Of a stretch of DNA of 64,000 bases, positions 17,301-26,219 are shown one piece after another (within the stretch, counting starts at the first letter, position 1; each line of letters opens with the position of its first letter). The translations under genes were made by a program, and so were the position numbers. The stretch is from Lachnospiraceae bacterium (GTDB lineage Bacteria > Bacillota > Clostridia > Lachnospirales > Lachnospiraceae), in NCBI GenBank assembly GCA_900199595.1, contig FZRB01000001.1:120819-184818 (forward strand). The letters run 5' to 3'. The notes beneath the pieces are model-generated. The model ran no database searches, had not been told where the DNA came from, and saw nothing but the letters and a program-made list of their open reading frames with translations.

Positions 17301-19001
17301 ATGAAGGTTAATAAAGGTCGAATTATAGTAACGGCATTGGCTATTATGCTGGTCAGTCTTTTTGGACTGAATTTCATTTCCGGACCGGCCTCAAGGGTAT
17401 ATGCAGCAGAGTCAGATGATAAGGATTATGAGGAGTATGGCGGAGTCAGATTCTATGATATAGATGGAGTCGTCACCAAGAATACTAATCAGCCCACTGA
17501 GGATGAGATAGAAGAAGCTTCCTTTAGAACAGGAAACGGTTCTATTATAAACAGAGACTGGTACAGCTACAGCTCCAAGTATTTCTATCAGAATATGACT
17601 GCCAATCAGAAGAAGCTGTACAAAGCCATGTATGAATACTGTATGTATTATCTGGTAACAGAGGATTCAAGTAAGGATAGTCCTGCAAATTATCAGATGA
17701 GTACTATTTACGTGGGTGGAAAAGTTCGAACAGAATCACTTACCAAAGAGTTTAAGATAGTCAATTACGGAGTTACTGCTGCTGAGGCCGACAGAGTCTT
17801 TCTGGTATTTTTGTATGAAAATCCTCAGTTCTATTTTCTGGATGCCGATTGTTTCAGAACAGGGGCAGGATTTTATATGGTTTTCTATGACCTTTTCAGA
17901 AACAGTACTACCAGAGCGGAATATACGAATAAGATATTTGATAAGGTTGATGGATTTGCTGCCCAGGTTGCAGCTGAATCAACAGATTATGACAAGATGA
18001 AAAAGGTTCAGGATATCATCTGTGAGAATAATGTATATAAATGGTCATATCAGCTGGGTCTTACTGAATACTATGATCAGTCTATTTACAGCTCCATGAT
18101 GATGGGATTTACTGTCTGTGCCGGATATTCAAAGGGAGTTATGGCAATTCTCAGAAAGGCCGGCTCCCAGGCTATTATCGTTACCAGCTCTTCTCATGCC
18201 TGGAATATGGTTAAGGTGGGCGAGAACTGGTATAACCTTGATACCACCTGGGATGATGATGTATCGGGAACCTACTATCCGGTGAATTATTATTTCCTGA
18301 TTGCTGATTCAAAAAATGATGATTATGATGGTACTTCAAATTCTCATGTTATCGGTAGCGAATGGAATCTTCTGAAGAAACCGATCTGTTATACGGATTA
18401 TTCAGCCGATACCTACATGGATCCGTCGAACTCCTGGTCAGTTGCAGAGACTGATGTAAGGGCTGACTTCAACGGAATATATCGTCCGGAAGTAATACCT
18501 GTGGTTACATTATCTGCAAAATCATTTACTTACACAGGAAGCGTGATCAAGCCGGCCATCACTGTTAAAGCCGGTGGACATGTGATCAGTGCAGACAGTT
18601 ATGTGGTTTCTTATCCGTCTGCAAAAAATGTCGGAACATACAAGGTTACTGTGACACTTCTGGAATCCTCGGGTTATTCAGGAACGGGCATTGGAGAGTT
18701 TAAGATCAATCCGAAGAAGACCTCTATATCGAAGCTTAGCTCAGGTTCAAAGAAAAAGATAAGTGTTAAAGTCAAGAAGATAAGCAAGCAGGCTTCAGGT
18801 TATCAGATACAATATTCAACCAAGAAGAATTTCAAGAGCAAAAAGACTGTATGGCTGAAAGGCTATAACAAGAATTCAAAGACTATAAGCGGACTCAAAT
18901 CCAAAAAGAAATATTACGTAAGAGTCAGAACCTATAAAACAGTAAACGGAACGAAATATTATTCCGAATGGTCAAATGTAAAGACTGTAAAGGTAAAATA
19001 A
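17301..19001 (+). CDS. Secreted transglutaminase-like (papain-fold) protein with C-terminal FN3-like domain
   Basis: A 566-residue protein. The signal peptide (about 1-32) ends near RVYAAE. A central transglutaminase-core domain carries the triad in order: Cys in GFTVCAGYSKG, His in SSSHAWNMV, Asp in NLDTTWDD (about residues 270-320). An Ig-like segment at about 395-475 (VVTLSAKSFTYTGSVIKP) is followed by a Lys/Ser/Tyr-rich FN3-like domain (about 480-566), a common C-terminal surface module in Lachnospiraceae. Members of this fold may act as proteases, amidases or crosslinkers; the true reaction is unknown. The TAA is followed directly by the ATG of the papain-like gene, so the two are translationally coupled. 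Confidence 0.8.
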   Translation: MKVNKGRIIVTALAIMLVSLFGLNFISGPASRVYAAESDDKDYEEYGGVRFYDIDGVVTKNTNQPTEDEIEEASFRTGNGSIINRDWYSYSSKYFYQNMTANQKKLYKAMYEYCMYYLVTEDSSKDSPANYQMSTIYVGGKVRTESLTKEFKIVNYGVTAAEADRVFLVFLYENPQFYFLDADCFRTGAGFYMVFYDLFRNSTTRAEYTNKIFDKVDGFAAQVAAESTDYDKMKKVQDIICENNVYKWSYQLGLTEYYDQSIYSSMMMGFTVCAGYSKGVMAILRKAGSQAIIVTSSSHAWNMVKVGENWYNLDTTWDDDVSGTYYPVNYYFLIADSKNDDYDGTSNSHVIGSEWNLLKKPICYTDYSADTYMDPSNSWSVAETDVRADFNGIYRPEVIPVVTLSAKSFTYTGSVIKPAITVKAGGHVISADSYVVSYPSAKNVGTYKVTVTLLESSGYSGTGIGEFKINPKKTSISKLSSGSKKKISVKVKKISKQASGYQIQYSTKKNFKSKKTVWLKGYNKNSKTISGLKSKKKYYVRVRTYKTVNGTKYYSEWSNVKTVKVK

Positions 19002-20660
19002 ATGTCAATTATCAGGATATTTATAGTAAGCATATTCTTAATATTTATTGCTTCCCTTGTTTTTATCATGAGTGATGATGTAAAGCCCGGAAAGATAGTG
19101 AAGGGTAAGGATACCACTGCGGCTGCCGAGACCCTCGTGAATAAGAAGGCGAAGTATATACAGGAGGAAGGAATAGATATCCTGATTGACGGAAAAAGTC
19201 TCGGTAATTTCGGTTATAAGCTTAAGATAGATGAAGATATGAACGTGTATGCCTCCGAAAGATTCATGGAGGATATAATGGGCTGCTCCATCAATGTTTA
19301 CAAGGACGGAAATGTAGTAATAGACCGGGCAAAAACAGAGCTTAAGTTCGAACCGGAGGAAGTGCAGCTGATAGACGATGTCAGGTTTATTCCGGTAAGC
19401 GACGTGGCGGATCAGCTGGGCTATAAAATAGAGTACAGCTTTAAGAATAATGAGGTTAATTTTATAAATATCGATGGAGGACATTTTCTGCCGGATGCTT
19501 ATGATATGCGTGAGCATGACAGAGTTACTCCGGTGAGAGATCAGGGAGACCTTGGTACCTGCTGGGCATTTGCATCCCTTGGCGCACTTGAAACAGTTAC
19601 TATGCCAGCTGAACCTGAGGTTTATTCTGTGGATCATATGTCACTGAATAATGGATATAATCTTGACCTGAGCGATGGTGGCGAACATACCATGAGTATC
19701 GCATATATGGCCTCATGGCGAGGACCCGTTTATGAAAAGGATGATCCCTACGGGGATAATGCCACAAAGAAGGATCTTAAAGCCGAGAAGCATCTTGAGG
19801 AAGCAATAATAATAAATATCAGAGACGACAATAAGGTTAAGAGTGCTATCTACAAATACGGTGGCGTGGAAACCTCCATATACATGGAAATGGATTATGG
19901 AAGCACGGTCTCTGAATACTATAACAAGGATACACACAGCTATTATTACGATGGAACACATAAGCCTAACCATGATCTGGTCATAGTGGGCTGGAATGAT
20001 AATTATCCGAAGGAGAATTTCTCCAAGGTTCCTCATAAGGACGGAGCCTATATATGCAAAAACAGCTGGGGTGAGGAATTCGGCGAGGACGGATATATCT
20101 ATGTTTCCTACGAGGATGAGAACATAGCAGACCAGGCCATAGTTTATACCAAGCTGGCTGATAAGGATAACTATGATAACATTTATCAGTCCGATGAGCT
20201 GGGCTGGGTAGGACAGATGGGCTTCAGCAAGGATTCGGCTTACTTCGCAAATGTATACACTGCCGAAAAGGATGAAATGCTTAAGGCTATATCCTTCTAT
20301 GCCACAGGAGATAATACCAGCTTCAAGGTATTTGTTGTTACTGATTTCAAGGACGAATCCTCACTGAATTCGGGAAGAATAGAAATAGGAAATGGCGAGA
20401 CCAGATATGCCGGATATTACACGGTGGATCTGAGCCAGAATATAGAGCTTTCGAAGGGACAGAAATATGCTGTGATCGTAAGCATAAAAACTCCCGGAAG
20501 TGAAAAACCCATAGCTATAGAATGTGATGCCGGAAGCAGAACCCAGGGACTTGACCTTACAGACGGTGAAGGATATATGAGTCTCTATGGTGAGAAGTGG
20601 CATCGTGCCGAGGACGAGAAAGCGAACATCTGTCTGAAGGCATTTACAGACAATAGATAA
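19002..20660 (+). CDS. Membrane-anchored papain-like (C1) cysteine protease
   Basis: A 552-residue protein. The N-terminal hydrophobic segment (about 5-23) is a signal anchor. Residues about 55-155 resemble a copper-amine-oxidase-N-type stalk domain (VRFIPVSDVADQLGYKIEY). The C1 peptidase domain (about 165-380) has DQGDLGTCWAFASLGALE (oxyanion Gln and nucleophile Cys), NHDLVIVGW (His) and CKNSWGEEFGEDGYIYVSY (Asn). The last 170 residues resemble the lectin-like beta domain often found after C1 domains in clostridia. It should cut proteins at or outside the membrane. It starts on the base after the upstream stop codon and probably works with the transglutaminase-like partner. Confidence 0.85.
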   Translation: MSIIRIFIVSIFLIFIASLVFIMSDDVKPGKIVKGKDTTAAAETLVNKKAKYIQEEGIDILIDGKSLGNFGYKLKIDEDMNVYASERFMEDIMGCSINVYKDGNVVIDRAKTELKFEPEEVQLIDDVRFIPVSDVADQLGYKIEYSFKNNEVNFINIDGGHFLPDAYDMREHDRVTPVRDQGDLGTCWAFASLGALETVTMPAEPEVYSVDHMSLNNGYNLDLSDGGEHTMSIAYMASWRGPVYEKDDPYGDNATKKDLKAEKHLEEAIIINIRDDNKVKSAIYKYGGVETSIYMEMDYGSTVSEYYNKDTHSYYYDGTHKPNHDLVIVGWNDNYPKENFSKVPHKDGAYICKNSWGEEFGEDGYIYVSYEDENIADQAIVYTKLADKDNYDNIYQSDELGWVGQMGFSKDSAYFANVYTAEKDEMLKAISFYATGDNTSFKVFVVTDFKDESSLNSGRIEIGNGETRYAGYYTVDLSQNIELSKGQKYAVIVSIKTPGSEKPIAIECDAGSRTQGLDLTDGEGYMSLYGEKWHRAEDEKANICLKAFTDNR

Positions 20661-20706
20661 AGAGTCAGCAGAGACAGTACATTTTGACTCACAAAAGGAG
20701 AAAGAA

Positions 20707-21306
20707 ATGCAGAAATTAATCTTCGCAACAGGAAACATGAATAAGCTGAGAGAGATAAAAGAAATCCTCGCCGGCATGGATTACGAGATTCTGACCATGA
20801 AGGAAGCAGGAGTTGATATAGAAATAATAGAGGATGGAAAAACCTTCGAGGAAAATGCGCTCATTAAGGCAAGAGCAGTATGTAAAGCCAGTGGAGAGCT
20901 GTCACTTGCAGATGATTCCGGACTCGAGATAGATTATCTGGGGGGTGAACCCGGTATATACTCAGCCAGGTATATGGGCGAGGATACATCCTATGATATA
21001 AAGAATAACAATCTTATAGACAGACTCGAGGGCGTGCCCGATGAGAAGAGAACTGCAAGATTCGTATGTGCCATGGCGGCAGTTTTTCCTGACGGAACAG
21101 AGAAAACCTTCGTAAGAACCATGGAGGGAAGAATAGGATACAAGATCGCCGGAGAAAATGGCTTTGGTTACGATCCTATATTTATGCTTCCTGAGTATGG
21201 CAAGACTTCAGCAGAAATAAGCCCTGAAGAGAAAAATGCCATCAGTCACAGAGGTAAGGCGCTCCGTGCCCTTGCCGAATACTTAAGCACTTTGGACAAC
21301 GAATGA
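20707..21306 (+). CDS. rdgB: XTP/dITP diphosphatase (RdgB/HAM1 family)
   Basis: A 199-residue protein matching family length. It hydrolyses non-canonical purine triphosphates (XTP, dITP, ITP) to monophosphates, keeping them out of nucleic acids. Motifs: LIFATGNMNKLREIKEIL at the start (substrate loop TGNxxK), ADDSGLEIDYLGGEPGIYSARY (catalytic acidic region), GFGYDPIF and SHRGKALRAL near the end. The ribosome site AAAGGAG is 7 bases before the ATG. It heads a probable run with the phosphoesterase, permease and methyltransferase genes downstream. A GAGTCA/TGACTC dyad at 20662-20690 precedes it but lacks a T-run. Confidence 0.93.
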   Translation: MQKLIFATGNMNKLREIKEILAGMDYEILTMKEAGVDIEIIEDGKTFEENALIKARAVCKASGELSLADDSGLEIDYLGGEPGIYSARYMGEDTSYDIKNNNLIDRLEGVPDEKRTARFVCAMAAVFPDGTEKTFVRTMEGRIGYKIAGENGFGYDPIFMLPEYGKTSAEISPEEKNAISHRGKALRALAEYLSTLDNE

Positions 21307-21343
21307 GTCTGATTGAAACGTCCTCATTCTTTAGGATATGATA

Positions 21344-21922
21344 ATGGTAAAAAAGATTATGATCGTAAGTGACTCTCATGGACGGAGTCAGAATATCAAA
21401 ACAGCAATTGACCGCGAAAGTCCCGATATGCTGATTCACCTCGGCGATATAGAGGATGATCCGGAAAGCATAAGGTCCAGCCTGGATAAAGCTGCCAGAA
21501 AAAGCGGGAAAAAGAGCCTTCCGATTCCTGCCGTATTTATCCAGGGTAACTGTGACAGGTACGGATATACAGATGTATTAAAAAAGACAGCTGTATTTGA
21601 GCTTAATGGACATAAATTCTTCTGTACCCATGGTCATGTCCAGGGGGTGAGCTATGGGATAGAGAATCTGATGTATACTGCAATGGAAAACGGTTGTGAC
21701 ATAGCACTCTATGGTCACACCCATGTTCCCTTTGATGAAAACTTTGAAGGCTTTGAAACATCAGGAGAATCATTAAATGAAAGTGATAACTCACAAAAAA
21801 TAAGTGTCAGGATCATGAACCCCGGAAGCATCAGCCTTCCTCGTGGAGGGAAAAGAAAAAGCTACATGATAATGACCTTTGATGATAATAATGACTACAT
21901 GGTTGAATTAAAATACCTATAG
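21344..21922 (+). CDS. YfcE/MJ0936-type metallophosphoesterase
   Basis: A 192-residue protein from the ATG at 21344; the in-frame ATG at 21338 is only one base from the AGGA site and less likely. Metal-binding motifs are complete: DSHG (DxH), HLGDIEDD (GD), QGNCDR (GNxD), THGH and GHTHVP. Such small enzymes are two-metal phosphodiesterases that cleave model phosphodiesters in vitro; the cellular substrate is usually unknown. Together with the preceding nucleotide-sanitising rdgB it forms a pair often seen in Firmicutes. No secretion signal. Confidence 0.88.
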   Translation: MVKKIMIVSDSHGRSQNIKTAIDRESPDMLIHLGDIEDDPESIRSSLDKAARKSGKKSLPIPAVFIQGNCDRYGYTDVLKKTAVFELNGHKFFCTHGHVQGVSYGIENLMYTAMENGCDIALYGHTHVPFDENFEGFETSGESLNESDNSQKISVRIMNPGSISLPRGGKRKSYMIMTFDDNNDYMVELKYL

Positions 21923-21966
21923 AGAAACAAATATCGTAGGGTGATTTTAGAATTTGGAGTACTTAG

Positions 21967-23238
21967 ATGAAATACCTCAAGGATGAAAAAGTAAGAAAAA
22001 GCCTGTTTACCGGCGCCTGTCTGATAATCCTGTATTTTGTATTTTACAATATCAGCTACATCTGGGGCGCAGTGGGAAAAGTGGTAAAAATATTTGCTCC
22101 GTTTATCGTCGGTGCGGCGATAGCATTTATTCTTAATGTGCCCATGAGATGGGTAGAGAAGGGAATCCTGAGAGACAGGAAGAAATTCTCCGGAGAAAAA
22201 TGGGAAGGACTGAGAAGAGCTCTGGCCCTTATTGTTACGCTGCTTCTAACAGTTATTATCATCTCGCTTTTGGTTTATATGGTAGTTCCTCAGCTGGCTG
22301 AGTCAATAGGTCAGCTGATCAGACAGATACCGGCAGGTGTGAAGAGCCTGACACAGTGGGCTGACGAGCAGTTCAGCTCCAAGCCAATCATTCAGCAGAT
22401 GATAGATGGTCTGGCACAGGATTGGCAGAGTATCCTTGAAAAACTCATGGGATACATAAAGGACATAGTAAACAGCGCCCTTGAAGGTGGTATAAATGCT
22501 ATAACCGGAATAGTGTCCGGAGTTGTAAGCTTTATAGTCGGATTCATATTTTCATTATATGTTCTTGTTCAGAAGGAGAAGCTGGGAGACCAGGCAAGGA
22601 AAATCATATACGCCCTGTTCAGTAAGGAAGTTGCAGATGAGATAATGGCAGTAGCGAAAATGTCATCGAAGACATTTGCAAATTTCATATCAGGTCAGTG
22701 CATGGAGGCAGTTATTCTGGCAAGCATGTTCTGTGTCACCATGACAGTCCTCAGACTTCCTTATGCCATGCTCATCGGTCTTCTGATCGGAGTAATGAAT
22801 CTGATACCGATAGTCGGTGCATTTATCGGATGTGGAATCGGCGCACTGCTTATACTCCTGGTTGACCCTGTGAAAGCACTTATATTTGTAGTGGTATTCA
22901 TCATACTTCAGCAGATAGAAGGAAACCTTATCTATCCGAAGGTAGTAGGCGATTCTGTTGGTCTTCCGGGTATCTGGGTTCTCGTGTCCGTAACTGTTGG
23001 CGGAAGCTTCTTTGGCGTAAAGGGCATGGTGGTATTTATACCACTCGTTTCGGTTATGTACTCACTCTTCAGAAGACTGATCTATGGGCGCCTCAATAAG
23101 AAAGAACTGCTGGATGGTTATGAGCTTAAAACCGGAGTCGGAGAAGTAGAAGAAATCGAGACCAAAAGAAAAAAAACGGAGAAACAGCAGCCGGAAAAAA
23201 AACGTAGACCAAGGAAAAACCGAACATCAAAAAGATGA
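21967..23238 (+). CDS. AI-2E family transporter (PerM/YtvI-like)
   Basis: A 423-residue membrane protein with about eight hydrophobic segments in the family pattern: two near the start (LIILYFVFYNISYIWGAV and IFAPFIVGAAIAFIL), one about 80-110, then an amphipathic hydrophilic segment, then a block from about 175 to 370 with NLIPIVGAFIGCGIG and GNLIYPKVVGDSVGLP, both typical of AI-2E permeases. The C-terminal 45 residues are highly basic (Lys/Arg-rich). Family members have been linked to AI-2 release or Na+/H+ antiport; the substrate here is unknown. It sits between the phosphoesterase and rRNA methyltransferase genes in the same direction with short gaps. Confidence 0.85.
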   Translation: MKYLKDEKVRKSLFTGACLIILYFVFYNISYIWGAVGKVVKIFAPFIVGAAIAFILNVPMRWVEKGILRDRKKFSGEKWEGLRRALALIVTLLLTVIIISLLVYMVVPQLAESIGQLIRQIPAGVKSLTQWADEQFSSKPIIQQMIDGLAQDWQSILEKLMGYIKDIVNSALEGGINAITGIVSGVVSFIVGFIFSLYVLVQKEKLGDQARKIIYALFSKEVADEIMAVAKMSSKTFANFISGQCMEAVILASMFCVTMTVLRLPYAMLIGLLIGVMNLIPIVGAFIGCGIGALLILLVDPVKALIFVVVFIILQQIEGNLIYPKVVGDSVGLPGIWVLVSVTVGGSFFGVKGMVVFIPLVSVMYSLFRRLIYGRLNKKELLDGYELKTGVGEVEEIETKRKKTEKQQPEKKRRPRKNRTSKR

Positions 23239-23251
23239 CACAGGAGATTAT

Positions 23252-25021
23252 ATGAAAAAAGGCGATATAATTGAAGGAGTAATAGAAGAATACAGCTTTC
23301 CGAATAAGGGAAGCTTTATTCATATAGAGGAAAATGCCCAGGCTGAAGGCGGTAAGATAGAGAGGAAGGTCACTGTTAAGGGGGCGCTTCCCGGTCAGAC
23401 TGTTAAAGCTCGAATCAAGAAAAAGAAAGAGGGAAAAGCCGAAGCCATCCTTGTTGATACGGTTAAGAAATCCCCGCTTGAGACAAAGAAGCCTATGTGC
23501 AATCACTTCTACAGCTGTGGAGGCTGCACTTATCAGACCATAGCTTACACAAATCAGTTGAAGCTTAAAGAACAGATGGTAAAAGATCTGCTGAAGGATG
23601 TGATTGATTTTGGTGGAGATGAGAAAAAGACTTCCCCTCGAGGAGAAGGAGTCATCCAAGGGATGACGGATAAAGTGTCAGATAGAGAATTCATCTGGGA
23701 AGGTATCCTTGGTTCACCGTCCCAGTTCAGATACAGAAATAAGATGGAATTTACCTTCGGCGACGAGGAGAAGGACGGACCGCTTACCCTTGGACTTCAC
23801 AGACAGTATTCCAGTCACGATATACTGGGAATAGATTCCTGTGCCATAGTTAGTCCTACATGGAATGAGATTCTTAAGTATACTCAGAACTTCTATCGTA
23901 AGCTGGGTGTGCCTCATTATAACAAGAGAACTCATACGGGAGTTCTTCGTAATCTTGTAATAAGGCAGTCAGCTACTGATGGCAGTATCCTTGTAAACCT
24001 TGTAACAACGACACACCACAGCATAGATGAAAATACAAGAAATATACCATGGAACGAAAAGAGAAGTGAAACTGTGGACGAGCTTCAGCTGCCACAGTAT
24101 GTTGCTGGGCTTCTGTCCATAGGTGAACCAAAGCCTGTGGGGCTTGACGCCTACACCTCTCATGGATATGAAAAAATAAAAACTCAGAAGAAAATAGTTC
24201 GTGATCAGAAGGGTAAACTGCAGAGAGTAAACGGAAGCTTTGAGGATAATGTTGGTAATGGTGAATTCGAATCGCTGTCCTACTATAACAGGATATCAGG
24301 CGTTCTTTATACAGAGTGTGATACACTTGCAGATGCCATAGTTCCTGATTCAGTAACCCTGCTCTATGGAGAGGATTATCTGATGGAAGAGGTGCTTGGA
24401 CTTAAGTTCAAAATAAGTCCGTTTTCTTTCTTCCAGACAAATACTAAGGGCAGCGAGGTGCTATATTCCAAGGTAAGGGAATATGCCCTTGAAGCAATAA
24501 ATGGTGTTTCCCCCAATGTGATATCCGGCGAAGAAACATCTGCTAAAACCGGTGTTATCTATGACCTCTACAGCGGAACAGGCACCATAGCTCAGCTCAT
24601 GTCACCCGTAGCCGATAAAGTGTATGGAATAGAGATAGTTGAAGAAGCAGTAGAAGCAGCCAGAGAAAATGCAAAGCTCAATAAACTTACAAACTGCGAA
24701 TTCATCGCCGGAGATGTTCTGAAGAAACTGGACGAGCTGGAGGAAAAACCGGATCTTATAATACTGGATCCTCCGAGAGACGGTGTAAATCCTAAAGCAT
24801 TAAAGAAAATACTGGATTATGGAGTGGATAATCTGGTTTACATAAGTTGCAAACCGACCTCCCTTGCCAGAGACCTGGAGATATTTGAGGCAAATGGATA
24901 CGAGCCTGTGAAAGGCTGCTGCATAGATATGTTTCCAAACACACAGATGATAGAATGTGTAGCTCTTTTACAGCGAATGAGCATTTGCGAGGTAAATAAT
25001 TTATCCCTGGGTTGCCTTTGA
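23252..25021 (+). CDS. rlmD: 23S rRNA (uracil-C5)-methyltransferase, RlmD/RumA family
   Basis: A 589-residue protein, longer than the usual 450-480. Order: TRAM-like RNA-binding domain (about 1-75); the iron-sulfur cysteine set MCNHFYSCGGC plus a later Cys in DSCAIVSP; a methyltransferase domain with DLYSGTGTIAQ (SAM site), LDPPRDG (catalytic loop) and YISCKPTSLARDL (nucleophile Cys). It transfers methyl from SAM to a uracil C5 in 23S rRNA (U1939 and/or U747 in the family); Gram-positive RlmCD can do both, so the exact target is uncertain. Extra length comes from insertions around residues 112-150, 255-340 and 410-430. The GGAG site is 8 bases before the ATG. Confidence 0.88.
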   Translation: MKKGDIIEGVIEEYSFPNKGSFIHIEENAQAEGGKIERKVTVKGALPGQTVKARIKKKKEGKAEAILVDTVKKSPLETKKPMCNHFYSCGGCTYQTIAYTNQLKLKEQMVKDLLKDVIDFGGDEKKTSPRGEGVIQGMTDKVSDREFIWEGILGSPSQFRYRNKMEFTFGDEEKDGPLTLGLHRQYSSHDILGIDSCAIVSPTWNEILKYTQNFYRKLGVPHYNKRTHTGVLRNLVIRQSATDGSILVNLVTTTHHSIDENTRNIPWNEKRSETVDELQLPQYVAGLLSIGEPKPVGLDAYTSHGYEKIKTQKKIVRDQKGKLQRVNGSFEDNVGNGEFESLSYYNRISGVLYTECDTLADAIVPDSVTLLYGEDYLMEEVLGLKFKISPFSFFQTNTKGSEVLYSKVREYALEAINGVSPNVISGEETSAKTGVIYDLYSGTGTIAQLMSPVADKVYGIEIVEEAVEAARENAKLNKLTNCEFIAGDVLKKLDELEEKPDLIILDPPRDGVNPKALKKILDYGVDNLVYISCKPTSLARDLEIFEANGYEPVKGCCIDMFPNTQMIECVALLQRMSICEVNNLSLGCL

Positions 25022-25039
25022 TAAACAGGAACTCCTTTG

Positions 25040-25068
25040 TTGACATATAAAATGAAAGGTAGTATCCT
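25040..25068 (+). promoter_or_regulatory. Promoter of argC
   Basis: A perfect TTGACA at 25040-25045, 17-base spacer, TATCCT at 25063-25068. The leader to the ATG at 25110 is about 35 bases. I see no clear ARG box. Confidence 0.75.
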
Positions 25069-25109
25069 TTACGCATTGTAAATCTCTGTAAAGAGGAGTG
25101 TAAGATAAT

Positions 25110-26057
25110 ATGAAAACTAAAGTATTTATTGATGGAAGTGAAGGAACTACAGGACTTAGGATCCATGAGAGATTTTCTAAAAGAGATGATGTTGAGATTC
25201 TTTCTATCAGTCCGGAACTGAGAAAGGATCCTGCAGAACGTAAGCGTCTGATAAATGCTTCAGACATTTCCTTTCTTTGTCTTCCTGATGCAGCTGCAAT
25301 AGAAGCAGTCAGCCTGTGTGACAATCCGGATACTATAATAATTGATACTTCAACAGCACATAGAACAGCACCGGGCTGGGCATATGGATTTCCTGAGCTT
25401 TCTTATGAGCATAGAGAAAATATAAAAAATGGTAAGCGAATAGCTGTTCCGGGCTGCTATGCCAGTGGATTTATAGGACTTGCCTATCCTTTAATAAAAG
25501 GTGGTATTCTGAAAGAGGATTATCCTGTATCTATTTTTGCGGTTTCCGGCTACAGCGGAGGCGGTAAGAAGCTTATCGCAAGCTATGAGGAAGAGGGACG
25601 TGATAAAAAGTATGATTCTGCCCGTATGTATGCCTGGGGACAGACCCACAAGCATCTTAAGGAGATGAAGGAAGTCACCGGACTTGAACGTGAACCTCTT
25701 TTCTGTCCGATGACGACAAATTATCATAGTGGAATGATAGTTCAGGTACCTTTATATACTGAACTGCTGGAACAGAAGAAAACACCGGAAGAGATACATG
25801 AATATCTGACAGATTATTATAAGAATGAACCCTTTATCAGGGTAATGCCATTCGGAGCTGACGTTGAAGCCGGTGGAGCACTCTATTCTGACGCATGTGC
25901 CGGATGGGATGGAATGGAGATTTTTGTTACCGGAAATGAGGAACGTATCATAATAGCCAGCCGTTTTGATAACCTCGGAAAAGGTGCTTCAGGGGCTGCT
26001 ATGCAGTGCATGAACATAGTCCTCGGCTGTGACGAGTCAAAGGGACTCAATTTATAA
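25110..26057 (+). CDS. argC: N-acetyl-gamma-glutamyl-phosphate reductase, type 2 (ArgC)
   Basis: A 315-residue protein, the length of the shorter type-2 class rather than the roughly 345-residue type 1. It reduces N-acetylglutamyl-5-phosphate to the semialdehyde using NADPH, the third step of arginine synthesis. It shows the N-terminal Rossmann start (VFIDGSEGTTGLRI), the catalytic Cys in AVPGCYASGF, and FSGYSGGGK-type residues in the dehydrogenase dimerisation domain. AGAGGAG precedes the ATG. It is alone: no other arg gene lies nearby, and it has its own promoter and terminator. Confidence 0.92.
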   Translation: MKTKVFIDGSEGTTGLRIHERFSKRDDVEILSISPELRKDPAERKRLINASDISFLCLPDAAAIEAVSLCDNPDTIIIDTSTAHRTAPGWAYGFPELSYEHRENIKNGKRIAVPGCYASGFIGLAYPLIKGGILKEDYPVSIFAVSGYSGGGKKLIASYEEEGRDKKYDSARMYAWGQTHKHLKEMKEVTGLEREPLFCPMTTNYHSGMIVQVPLYTELLEQKKTPEEIHEYLTDYYKNEPFIRVMPFGADVEAGGALYSDACAGWDGMEIFVTGNEERIIIASRFDNLGKGASGAAMQCMNIVLGCDESKGLNL

Positions 26058-26070
26058 ACATAAAAGAAAA

Positions 26071-26115
26071 AATATGACAGAGTTGAACCAGGTTCACTGC
26101 TGTCATATTTTTTTA
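26071..26115 (+). terminator. Intrinsic terminator of argC (family copy 2)
   Basis: AATATGACAG...TGAACC and GGTTCA...CTGTCATATT arms with a three-base mismatch in mid-stem, then a long T-run. It shares the TGACA/GAACC core with the copies at 8556, 32305, 45694 and 59086. Confidence 0.85.
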
Positions 26116-26133
26116 TTTTGAGGCTTAAATCAT

Positions 26134-26162
26134 TTGTATATAAGGCGTAGATGGTTTATAAT
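26134..26162 (+). promoter_or_regulatory. Promoter of the secreted nucleotidase gene
   Basis: TTGTAT at 26134-26139, 17 bases, a perfect TATAAT at 26157-26162. Leader of about 50 bases. Confidence 0.7.
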
Positions 26163-26219
26163 TGAGCTATATTGCTTCATAAATATAGGTGGTCTAATTT
26201 AAGTATTATGGAGGTTTTT

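Noticed and set aside
20662-20690. GAGTCA/TGACTC hairpin before rdgB as terminator
   Set aside because: Only 6 bp with a 17-base loop and no T-run after it.
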